DNA of 64,000 nucleotides. Origin: Cladocopium goreaui (taxonomy: Eukaryota; Sar; Dinophyceae; Suessiales; Symbiodiniaceae). Of this stretch, positions 1-9,400 are shown one piece after another (the stretch's first letter is position 1; every line of letters starts with the position of its first letter). Below the pieces are notes generated by a model. The model had not been told where the DNA came from, ran no database searches, and worked only from the letters and a program-made list of their open reading frames with translations. The stretch covers positions 297,183 through 361,182 of the forward strand of contig CAMXCT020006646.1 of NCBI GenBank assembly GCA_947184155.2, in the 5' to 3' direction. The translations under genes and the position numbers were made by a program.

Positions 1-26
1 TATTATATATATATATGTGTATATCT

Positions 27-138
27 TGGTAAATTATAACGACCTCACTGCAACCTAAGCCTGGAATCATGGTTTACAAGGGAAATAATCCCCTTGTGGG
101 GCCTTAATCCAGGTTAGTGAAATATTATAATTTACCCA
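27..138. mobile_element. MITE-like element, family A, copy 1
   Basis: About 112 bp bounded by inverted ends TGGTAAATTATAA and TTATAATTTACCCA. The interior shares the blocks ACGACCTCACTG and GGTTAGTGAAATAT with copies at 2,360 and 26,327. No protein is encoded. Non-autonomous DNA element is inferred from the inverted ends and copy number. Confidence 0.7.
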
Positions 139-420
139 GATATATGATAGTTGAGGCAAATGATGGTGCCACACATCGTGAGCTTACTTGGTTGAATTTT
201 GGTCAGAAACGATTTGGCTAGTAATTGTACGTATGGTTGGTGACTAAGTTAACGGTGATTCTAACTCGAATTCTGCGAAGAAAAAGAACAACTCATAGCA
301 AGTTCAGCACCAAAAGTAAGGCGTGGCGATTCCATTGGAGGATCATCCCACTTCACTGGGGATTGAGAGATGTGGGTCATTGAGTCCTACTGTGACATTA
401 CTTCCAACACATGAAAATAT

Positions 421-563
421 CAGTGGCCATTTCAGGAACCGATTGATTGGAGGTACCTACCATTTGTAAGGCCTATATAAGGCCTATGTAAGGGGATATC
501 CCCACAAAATATGGCCTTATATGGTACAGTACCTCCATTTTAAGATCCTGAAATTCCCACTGG
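421..563. mobile_element. MITE-like element, family D, copy 1
   Basis: Imperfect inverted ends (CAGTGGCCATTTCAGGAACC at the left, the complement of CAGTGGGAATTTCAGGATC at the right) enclose repeated AAGGCCTATATAAGG-type blocks and a GGTACCT/AGGTACT pair. Related copies lie at 24,025-24,172 (opposite orientation) and 51,439-51,648. Confidence 0.65.
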
Positions 564-1260
564 AAAAAAAGAAAGCCCATCTCGATTATTATAGAATTTG
601 TAAGGTCCATATTGATGCGGGTTTGACCAACACCCTTCAGTTCAAGGCTAAAATGGGGCCTTCGTTAGCAATAGGAATGCGTTTCAGCAGGCCGTTAAAA
701 CCCATGAAGAGAAATGAGGGGCAGGAGCGCGCACAGATCATATACGCATGATATACATGATATACATTAAATGCATTATATCACGTTGTATTGCATCATG
801 TTACATATTATTTCATATTATTTCACATATTATTTCACGTTATATACATTTAATCCTATTCAACCCCACTTCCATTGAAATCCCTATTCGCCCATTCTCC
901 ATATGTAAAGTCGTGGCGTCACTGGAATGATAATGAATGTAGGGAATCATCCCCAAATGGCCGCAAGATAACAACTAGTTTTCAGGCTGTATGAATCATC
1001 TTAATTTAACCATATATATATATATGTATGTATATTATATATATATTATATATATATTATATATATAACACATATATATACATATATATATATTCATACA
1101 TTCAAGGTAATTGCAGATACCTAGCACGCAAAAGACTGCCTCCATTTGGATGGTGAATGCATTGATGTGCTGATTATAAATAAACCATCGCAGCAGTAGC
1201 CAAAACAACAAACGACTACAAAGGTATTTTCAGTAGGATGAAAGGAAAATATGTTTTACT
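564..1260. other. Non-coding stretch with AT microsatellite
   Basis: No convincing reading frame. It holds a fragment of family A near 939-968 (GGAATCATCCCCAAATGG) and an (AT)n-rich run at about 1,010-1,100. Nothing else recognised. Confidence 0.5.
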
Positions 1261-1527
1261 TTGATGGTTGATATGCCTGGCAAAACTACTTTGCTAACCT
1301 CCGTCGAAGAGGAAAACAACAAGCATTCAGCAATCAGCATGATAGTAAGAGAAGCACTGCCAATACCATCGCTACCTGCCCTGAAGTATGAAAGGTCAAA
1401 AAACACCCAGACCATACCCAACCCCAATCGATCAGCCCCCGTAGGGTCCCCTCAATGGTCATATCACAGGCCCTCTCACAAGGGGGGTGTAGCGTCGCTA
1501 CCAGAACCATCCATAGGAGTTATGTAA
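1261..1527 (+). CDS. Candidate exon, unknown product
   Basis: An 88-codon frame beginning MVDMPGKTTLLTSVEEENN, more GC-rich than its surroundings. The antisense strand also has a hydrophobic open frame here. I favour + because almost all other exon candidates in the window are +. No domain recognised. The start is simply the first Met; a splice acceptor was not identified. Confidence 0.25.
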   Translation: MMVDMPGKTTLLTSVEEENNKHSAISMIVREALPIPSLPALKYERSKNTQTIPNPNRSAPVGSPQWSYHRPSHKGGVASLPEPSIGVM

Positions 1528-1986
1528 CTTGGCGAAGGATTTCGGGCATCACCAGAATCCCATTGAATCCCATCAAATCCTATTCAATCCCATGACATTT
1601 GGTGGATCCTAAGATGTTTCACATAAGTAGTAACAGTGATATATATATATATATATGTGTGTGTGTGTTCAAAAAAGCGGTGTTGAATCAATTGTTTTTT
1701 TTTAACTTCTTCGGTGTTATTATATTACATTTTAAGTGTTTAGTTTTTTTGTTGTATGTATATATGTATGCAGTAATACATACATACATATATTAATATA
1801 GGTCCACATTCTTTCACCCAGGCTTGTGACACCCTATGCTTGGCTTGAAGCCTGGACTCCACGAGAGGTGGGAAGAAAACATGGGAAGAATTTCATGGGA
1901 ATTTCATGGGATTTATAGCTGATAATAATGGGGAACTATAGCTGATCAAAATGGGATGGCTGATAAAAATGGTGATTTATAATGAT

Positions 1987-2104
1987 TTACCATTTGGTTA
2001 TAAAAAAGAGTTCGCCATGGAAAGATCCACCATTTTTAAGAACGGTAAACCATCTATAAATGAGCCATGGATTCCATGGCTATGTTAGTCATAACCAGAG
2101 GGTA
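1987..2104. mobile_element. MITE-like element, family B, copy 1
   Basis: Ends read TTACCATTTGGTTAT and ATAACCAGAGGGTA, with the internal inverted pair GCCATGG near both ends. Same family as copies at 3,566, 4,248, 19,591, 30,609, 35,507, 38,292 and 53,602. Confidence 0.6.
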
Positions 2105-2246
2105 CATCCCACTAATATTCCCATGATTTTCCCATATAAAACCATATAAAACCTCCATTTCTAGTGGATAAACCTGCATTTTCCTATGATTTTCCTATTT
2201 TTTTCATGGGACTTGGAGTTTGATTTATGTTGCAATTTCCGTGCAG

Positions 2247-2361
2247 GTCGCAGGTTGGTGCAAAGAAATATCGAGCTGTCCGGTCGAGACCACCAATAGA
2301 TTTGGCGATGTTTGAGCATGGGCCTAACATGGGCTACTGCTGGATACTCCAATGTTTCTGG
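2247..2361 (+). CDS. Candidate internal exon ending at a MITE edge
   Basis: After a CCGTGCAG acceptor the frame reads VGAKKYRAVRSRPPIDLAMF, then EHGPNMGYCW, and stays open until TGG followed by GTAAAT. That GT is the left end of the family A element starting at 2,360. The neighbouring candidate exons at 3,135 and 4,072 are on the same strand and may belong to the same gene. Product unknown. Evidence is reading frame, composition and splice sites only. Confidence 0.45.
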
Positions 2362-2471
2362 GTAAATTTGATCACGACCTCACTGTTAATAAGGTTCATA
2401 AATGTTAATAAGGGAAATCATCCCCAAATGGCCGCAAGATTCAGGTTAGTGAAATATTATACTTTACCCAT
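2360..2471. mobile_element. MITE-like element, family A, copy 2, with 8-bp duplication
   Basis: Inverted ends GGGTAAATTT and CTTTACCCAT enclose the family A core (CACGACCTCACTG, AAATCATCCCCAAATGG, GGTTAGTGAAATATTATA). The octamer ATGTTTCT occurs immediately outside both ends (2,352-2,359 and 2,472-2,479), a target-site duplication of hAT-like length. The left end supplies a GT at the end of the upstream exon frame; the right end has lost the CAG seen in other copies. Confidence 0.75.
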
Positions 2472-2492
2472 ATGTTTCTTATGTTCGAGGTA

Positions 2493-2611
2493 TACCCTAG
2501 GGTACATAAACAGTTGGACTCTGAAAATGACAAATTTTTAGTGGAAACATGTGGAAACTAATCTTCTAACCCCCATTTGCCAGGGTCGAACTGTTAATTT
2601 ACTGGAGGGTA
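2493..2611. mobile_element. MITE-like element, family B variant
   Basis: Starts TACCCTAGGGTA and ends TTTACTGGAGGGTAA. It shares the blocks GGAAACTAATCTTC and GCCAGGGTCGAACTGTTAAT with a second copy at 37,515-37,620, so these two form a subfamily. Confidence 0.55.
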
Positions 2612-3134
2612 ACAGGTATAACCAAACTGAATCAACCCATTTGTACCTCCCAGTTTATCAGTTTCAACATGGAACCCAATAGTTATGGGATTTGGAAGGT
2701 AAGTTTCAGCACTCGAACCTAAAATGTTTATAAGGGTTCCATCCAAAATTTAGATGATGTGACATAGAACCCAAAGAATGAGTTAGCAAAGATGACTTTA
2801 TCGATATGATATGTTTTTTGTTCAATGACCTGGGCGGGTTTTCCCTTTTGGGACCATCTGGACGCATTCCCCAAGGTTACCAAATTACTTAGGAATTGAG
2901 GTGGAACTCTTATGATTCAACTTTGTAAGTGTCAAAAAACCAGATTTGCGAATTAAACACGTTGAGCTAATTTGAATATAGCTGCTTGGGATACGTGGCT
3001 ATTGCTTAAGTTGATCGAGTCAAAATTTGGGTGCAGTGGTTGTGACTTCGTCATCGCTGAATTCATGCTGTTAGCATTTGTTGCTGCCCATGGGCGATGT
3101 CCATTGTTACTGACCCGTAGGGTGGCCTGTGCAG

Positions 3135-3229
3135 GAGTGGCTTGGCGACAACAGCGAAGAAAGCTCTAGGGTGCTGGCTGACATCATGACGAGGAGAGAA
3201 GTGGACTCGGGTTTGCTAGACCAGAAGAA
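3135..3229 (+). CDS. Candidate internal exon
   Basis: Acceptor CCTGTGCAG precedes a frame reading EWLGDNSEESSRVLADIMTR and then REVDSGLLDQKK. It ends at a GTTAGT donor in phase 2. Hydrophilic and acidic, with no recognised domain. Too short for a gene prediction on length alone, but codon composition and both splice sites fit. Confidence 0.5.
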
Positions 3230-3565
3230 GTTAGTTGGGTATCAAACATATTTTATAGATATTGCATGATATGGTGTTTTTTATCCGAAAATCATCATAC
3301 ATTATTTATAAATCGAGAATCTAATAGGAACATCATCTGTACATGGAGGTTTTAATGTGAAAAGACAATGTAAATATGGATACTCGACGAAGTCTCAGTT
3401 GGCTTACCATCCGGAAAATCCCCGATGTAAACGATCTTCCATTGCCATATCTTAATGTACAGATATGTACAGCGTATTTGGCTTGGCTTCGGTTTCAGGC
3501 AGGTGCAGGTCATGCCAAGAAGAAGTGGGCACAGGTAAGGAATCCACAGGTAAGGATTTTTGTGA

Positions 3566-3677
3566 TACCCTCTGGTAAACTGTCCCATAACTATGGAAAA
3601 TCACCATGCTATTAATGCGGAAATCCCCGAACTAAATCACCATGTTCAATAGCAAACTGTTAGTTTACCAGAGGGTA
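3566..3677. mobile_element. MITE-like element, family B, copy 2
   Basis: Clean inverted ends TACCCTCTGGTAAACT and AGTTTACCAGAGGGTA, with the internal blocks TATGGAAAATCACCATG and AATCACCATG. Confidence 0.75.
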
Positions 3678-4071
3678 GTCATCCATTGCCACCATTCCCA
3701 TGAAATGGGATGGTGTACCGCAAAAAAAATACGACATTTTACGACATGTATATTTTCACGTAAATGGACATGTCATGTCATGCACTTTGATGTAGCGTGT
3801 CCTGAAGGTCATGTGGGGTCGATGTATGTATCATTATGTTTCATGCATTTCTTTCACGTTGAACAACCTGGCTCAGCGGCTGCAAGAGAACTCATTTAGT
3901 GTCAACGCAACCCTATGAACATGGGCAATGTGTCAGCGACATCCACAGAACTACTCCATTTCTTAGCTCCAACTTTGAAGATCCTGAACAAAAAAAGAAA
4001 AAACGCAAAACATGTTGAAGACTGAACCTCAACAGCTCTTCTTTGGATCCCCGGGTGTAATCCCGGCCTAG

Positions 4072-4256
4072 CGCGTACCGTTGCTGACCACTTTGGTGGT
4101 GGACGATCCTGGTTCAAAGCCATGGGTCGTCACGCGCCGCGGATCCAGTTGACTTATGAGTCTCGGACGGTCCGGACGTCGTCGAGGTATGGGGATACTT
4201 GGGGCATGTGGGAAACCCAATCACAAAGCTACCATTTAGGGATGATTTACCCCCTG
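4072..4256 (+). CDS. Candidate internal exon ending at a MITE edge
   Basis: After GGCCTAG the frame reads RTVADHFGGGRSWFKAMGRH and onwards (SRTVRTSSRYGDTWGMWETQ) to CCCCTG, where a GTAAAT donor lies inside the left end of the family B element at 4,248. GC-rich and open throughout. Product unknown. The large retroelement starting at 4,377 lies in the sequence that would be the following intron. Confidence 0.5.
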
Positions 4257-4351
4257 GTAAATTAACATAGCTATGGAAAATCACCATGTTTAATGGGAAC
4301 ATCCACTATTAATGGCCATTTTCAATAGCTATTTTGACATAACCAGAGGGT
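4248..4351. mobile_element. MITE-like element, family B, copy 3
   Basis: Left end TACCCCCTGGTAAATTAACATAG and right end GACATAACCAGAGGGT, with internal TATGGAAAATCACCATG and AATGGCCATTTTC. The left end overlaps the end of the 4,072 exon frame and provides its putative donor. Confidence 0.7.
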
Positions 4352-4366
4352 TTTTTTTATTACCAT

Positions 4367-4376
4367 GGTTTATACC
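4367..4376. repeat. Target-site duplication, left copy
   Basis: GGTTTATACC, identical to 17,599-17,608. The two copies bracket the 13.2-kb retroelement and define its ends. Confidence 0.75.
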
Positions 4377-5144
4377 AAGGCATTTGGTTCAATTCCCCCC
4401 TCGTTTTCCGTGGTTCTCCGGGGGTCGGTTTTCGAGCCATAGCCTGAGTGGGCATTTTGGATCTTTGCCCACGGGTCTACGTGGTGACCTTTGACACCTT
4501 GCCTGGTGCTTCGCTGCTTAGGTTGACTTGTCCCTAAGCTATCGTTGTGTCTCCAAGGTTGGTACAATTTACATTGGAATCCCACTCAACTGCTTCGCGC
4601 TGGTGTGGATTCTTATTGTCAATTTACAATTCTTTTGTGGCTGCTCACTGACATTCTTTCTGCGTATTTCACATCCTTTTTGGTTTTCCTGGTTCTGCGG
4701 TGGCTGGACACCGGTGACTATTATTTGGGTGATTCGCTGGATTGATCATTGTCTGTTTGGGCTCTTACATTTTGGATATTTTACAATTCATTTCCACCTG
4801 CTGCTATATTTATAGCCTTGTGGACAAGTTTTGCGTGATCAAACAGTGCTACGGATTTCGCCTTGGCACAACCACAATTTTGATATTCTTGCTGATTTAT
4901 GTGCTCATTTCTCCTCCTTTTTCTTTGCTGATCGTGGGATTTGATTTTATTCAAAATTCCAACACTCACTGGAACGCAGAGAAGGCGGAGTCGACGGCAG
5001 CGATCATCTGCACGTCGAGACTGGTTCCTACACCGCAAAGGGTGGGTAGTTTTGAACTTGTCACGCCTCAAAAGAGTTCGACAAACACTTTCGGCTCATC
5101 ATTCCAGGGACAGCAGGTTCTTGCTGAAGATTTCAAAGCAGATC

Positions 5145-6356
5145 ATGGAGACAGATTTGTGGCCTTGGCGGTGTTCCAACTGTCAAAGAATAAACAAAAA
5201 GCAAGCTATAAAGTGTGTCGTATGCTACGCACACTGGACGAGCGGTACTCGTCACAATACGCAACCCAAGCAACAGCCGCAGCATCAAGAGCATGCCAGC
5301 TGGACAGATTGGGAAGAATGGTCCCGGGAGTGGGACGGATGGGAAAATGCCAATGGATTGCATCAATGGGACAGGTCGCAATCGAGATCACAGTCCCAGG
5401 CCAGTACAAAAAGTGCCAAATCAGATGTTCAACGACATCACCACACCAAGAAAGGCAACAAAAGCAAGCAGAAGGGAAAGGGCAAAGGAGGGAAAGGCAA
5501 GACAAAGGACAGTGCCAATCCTTCAATGGGACAGTCTCCCTTCACGCCACTAGCGACAGAGCTCCCACCATGGCCATCGCTCGACAGTGCAGCGTCAAAT
5601 TTGATGCCGACTGTTGCCTCATCGACTCCCTTTATGGTGGCTCAGACCAACGAGACCATCGCTCAAAAAAGGGAAGTGGTGAATGCATTGAAGACTGCAT
5701 ATACCGATCCCACTATGATGCCGCAGGATACAAAAGATTTGATTGCCAAAATGGAGACCGATATAGAGAAGCTGGAAAAAGAACACTCGAAGGCTACCAC
5801 CAAAAATTTGCACTCTGCAACAACAGCCCTGGGAAAAGCTCAGAAGACGCTGACAGAAACGCTAGAGGCCAGACGTGCGCACAGGGCACGCTGGACGAAG
5901 CACGTTGCAGAGGCAGCAAAGACTTGGGAGGGTCAGCTCCACGAGTACCGGCAGCAACAGGCTTCATTGCAGGAAGTAGCAGCCAAAGCTCGCGCGGACA
6001 TCGAAAACGCGAGGGGTGCTATTCAGGCTTTGTCGTCAAAAGCAACACCAGCTACTCTTGCAGAGATGCCTCCCATCACGGCAATCACAGCAGAGACAGA
6101 GGACTTGACCCTCGACGCGGACAACGAGGAGGAGGCCATGCAGCAGCAGCTGCAGACAGTACTCCAGAGTTGTGCTGCTTCCCTTGGGGTAGATCTGGCT
6201 CCGCAGGCGCCAAACAAAAGCCCCACAGAGATGGACTCGGAAAATGCGGATTTAGCCAATGCAGATCAAAACAGACAAAAGCGGCCTCGTTCTCTCGAGC
6301 CGTTTGGTGGTGGTGCTCCTTCGCTGCCTTCTGCAACGGAGACCAAGCCTATGTGA
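5145..6356 (+). CDS. Retrotransposon ORF1: RanBP2-type zinc finger and coiled coil
   Basis: 403 residues. I chose ATG 5,145 (METDLWPWRC) because the zinc finger begins directly after it; the frame is open upstream to 4,941 but that part is not protein-like. Residues about 7-27 match the RanBP2 pattern W-x-C-x2-C-x3-N-x6-C-x2-C. A basic K/G/Q/S-rich linker follows (about 75-115), then a long helical, probably coiled-coil segment (about 150-280) rich in E, K, A and Q, and an acidic, proline-containing tail. This resembles the RNA-binding, chaperone-like ORF1 proteins of LINEs in layout; RNA binding is inferred. ORF2 lies in the -1 frame relative to ORF1, and its frame stays open through all of ORF1. 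The stop TGA is followed at once by ATG, but that ATG opens only a six-codon frame. Confidence 0.75.
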   Translation: METDLWPWRCSNCQRINKKQAIKCVVCYAHWTSGTRHNTQPKQQPQHQEHASWTDWEEWSREWDGWENANGLHQWDRSQSRSQSQASTKSAKSDVQRHHHTKKGNKSKQKGKGKGGKGKTKDSANPSMGQSPFTPLATELPPWPSLDSAASNLMPTVASSTPFMVAQTNETIAQKREVVNALKTAYTDPTMMPQDTKDLIAKMETDIEKLEKEHSKATTKNLHSATTALGKAQKTLTETLEARRAHRARWTKHVAEAAKTWEGQLHEYRQQQASLQEVAAKARADIENARGAIQALSSKATPATLAEMPPITAITAETEDLTLDADNEEEAMQQQLQTVLQSCAASLGVDLAPQAPNKSPTEMDSENADLANADQNRQKRPRSLEPFGGGAPSLPSATETKPM

Positions 6357-6448
6357 ATGATGGCGGTGCATTGTTAGTTCAAAGGAATGACTTGCATGGC
6401 GCCGAAATTTGCGGCCAAGGTGTTGAGGCCTATGCATGGCCACCAGCC

Positions 6449-9400
6449 ATGTGTGCAGCAAGCACCGAGGAGCTCTCAGATCAGACGGCAGATGCCTCTT
6501 TTCAGTGGAGGCAGTTCATTGCAAGTATCTCGCGAACCGGTTTGCCTTCAGCTGTCCAGTCCGCTTGGGTGTTGCGATGGAATTGTATTTGCCAGGATTT
6601 TCAGGATATTGTCACACACTTGTCACCTGAGTGCAGTGGGGCCTCATCACCTGATCAAGCTGTGTATGATGATTATCTCTCCATTGATTTCAAGTCTCAA
6701 TTCAAAGAAGCAATTGCTCATGAAAATAATGTTTGTAGCGTTGCAGCACTTTCGGCTAGACAGTCGCATGTGCTCCACTCCAACATTCCCAGCAACTGCC
6801 CCAAGCCGATTTATGGAAATCCAAACAGTATTCCATTATCTACTAGGAAATTGCCTTCATGCCTTGGCAAGTCAAGAACTCCCTGCTCGCGTTCCAACAC
6901 AGTGCAATTCGATCAAAATGTTTTGCTGCATATTGGACTCGATGATGAGATTGAAATGGCTGCGGTTAATCTACATCATGATGCTTTGCAGGGATGGCAA
7001 GAAAAACCATGGACAAGGAAACCAAAGAGGATCGCAAACAAGAGAGGCAAGAGGCGACAAGTGAGATGTTCTCACACCCTCTCTGCGCAAGTTGATGATC
7101 CGACAAATGCTTTCGATCCATACAGAAATCATGATTCTCAACATCATGACAGTGACATGATTTCCTCGTTGGAACAAACAGGTCTTGTGACTCATTATTC
7201 GGATGAAAATGCCTTGATGCAGACACCCAAACAATTTGTTGTGTCATTCAAAAATGAGCCCATTGACCGATCAAACATCGACTTTGTACATGCCTTTCAT
7301 GAAGGTTATGTTTACCAAGGTGAAGGTGGTTCTGATTCACAACCTGACAGTCCACAGCATTCAGAGGGTTACTCTCCAAGCGAAGGTCCAGAGTCCCCAG
7401 ATGCTGGGCCACCAACCGATGAAAACGATCGACAAGATGTCATGCTTTACCATTTGCAAGATCACCCCATCCGTGCACTCATTTCCTGGAGTAACTATGA
7501 AGACATGATGACAGAAATTGCCCATCATTTCGCTCTTGTCAGAAACGCTCTTGTTGATGCTTATGAAGTGGTGGTCTCTCCGCCTGATCTTGAGCCTGAA
7601 GTTACACCAATTATTGTGCATGTTATCAATGATTTTCCTCTGCATTTGGGTGGTAGATTGGTTTTGCTTGACATTGAATATCATGGTCATCGCATTGAAA
7701 CGCATTTTCAATCAGGTCCAATCATTTCCAGGCAAGTTCTCCCTATATCACGTCACGTGAATAGAAATGAGCTCCTGGCTTGTGCCAAAATTGAGAGATA
7801 CTGCCGTGCTGAAAATGGACGTTGTCTGGTTTTCATTAATTCCAGACGTTGGCCTGATTATGATGTTGACAGAAAGACCATTGCGCACGGTGACTACATA
7901 AAGATTTCAGTGCCACCCTCTGAGCGTTTTGCTTGCTCAACTGAACAGATTGCTGAGATGACTCAAAGAGGTTTCACTGATCAGCAGATCCTAGATGAAA
8001 TGGTTAATGACGAGGCAGTGTCAGATGTCTCGCCTGAAATGCTGAATGATGATGAAGTGAGACTGCTTGCAACTTCTACACCCATTGACGGCGATGTAGC
8101 ACACCTCATGCAGTTCACCTCCAGCAGCAATTCCGACCAACCAGTGTCTCGATCTTCGAACAGCAGAGAAAGTTCCGAGTCAATCATTCCACTAGACTGG
8201 TTCATTGATCTGCAGAGGATTGTTTCCCCGTTGGAACAGTGTGGTGCTGACATAGATCAAGAAGTCTTATTTTCAGTCTATACGTGGATGGTGGATCATC
8301 AAGATGAGAAGATATGCAAAGAGCCCAAGATAGTGGTCTTAGGTGGAGATCCCAGTGAATGGGAGGACGACGTTCGTCAGCCATGGCAACACCTTCTGAC
8401 CCCTCAGGAACATGTCTTCATAGATATTGCTGCCCCAACTGCCAGACGATCACATCTGGAAGAACATGTAGCACACCTAATCCTGACAAGGAGACATTCC
8501 AGTAGATCTTCCGTTTTGATCTCTATTGAGTTTGTCGATGATGATGCTCCCAGTGTGATTGTCCGGTTTGCTGCAGTGCTTCCAACTGAATGCACACTTG
8601 CAGAGGTGATTTCAACCATCCCCTTATTGACAGCATTCTCCCTCAACCCGGTTGAGTGGATTGCCCCGCGTATGCAAGACAATCACCAGTCCTTTCACAC
8701 ATGGTCTGGCATGGGTTTGATTGTTAAAATTTTCCCTCACACTGAAGGCATTTCAATTGAAGAAGATGCTGATGAACAAAGTCTGGTTCAGCTTCACATC
8801 GATGGAGGGACAGATGCATTTCCAGAGGGTCGTGATTCAATGAGCAAATCCTTGGTCCAAAGTGTTTTCTTTTGCGGCAATGAATTACACTCCAAGACTC
8901 TGCCTTTTCAGAGACGGATCGATGACCCGTATGGTGGCACTTTTCAATTCAGTCTCACAGAAGAGTTCATTAGATATGTTCAAGCTGTTGGTTCACAGAT
9001 TGAAGGCAACGGTCCCATTATCCAGATGCCTGATGGCCTTCAAGACCAACCAATTTGGATTCAAGATCTCTGGGAAAAGTGGACTGAGACTCTAGCAGAA
9101 ACTGGTGGAAATCTAGATGATGGATTGCGCGTTGAAACCTGGTTTAGTAATCCGAGAAGGTGGTCGAGGTGCGCTAACTCGAGGTTGGTTGTTCTTTCGC
9201 GTCATTTTCATCATTGGGAGCGAGAGCTTCTTGCAGCATGGCCTGAAAAAGCTGACCTGGCCTTGCCAACACAATTTGCAATTGTTTTTCCAACACCAGA
9301 AGATGCTGATAGAAATGCTCAAGAACAGCTCATTATTGAGCAGCAGTCGGAGCCTTTCTCCAGATCAGTAGTGGCCACGCTTTATGACACAAACTGGGAT

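Noticed and set aside
4742..5144. N-terminal start of a single 4,271-residue protein at 4,742
   Set aside because: The part before and across ORF1 reads like an out-of-frame shadow, while the -1-offset frame holds a textbook RanBP2 finger and coiled coil. I treat it as overlap, not as protein start.
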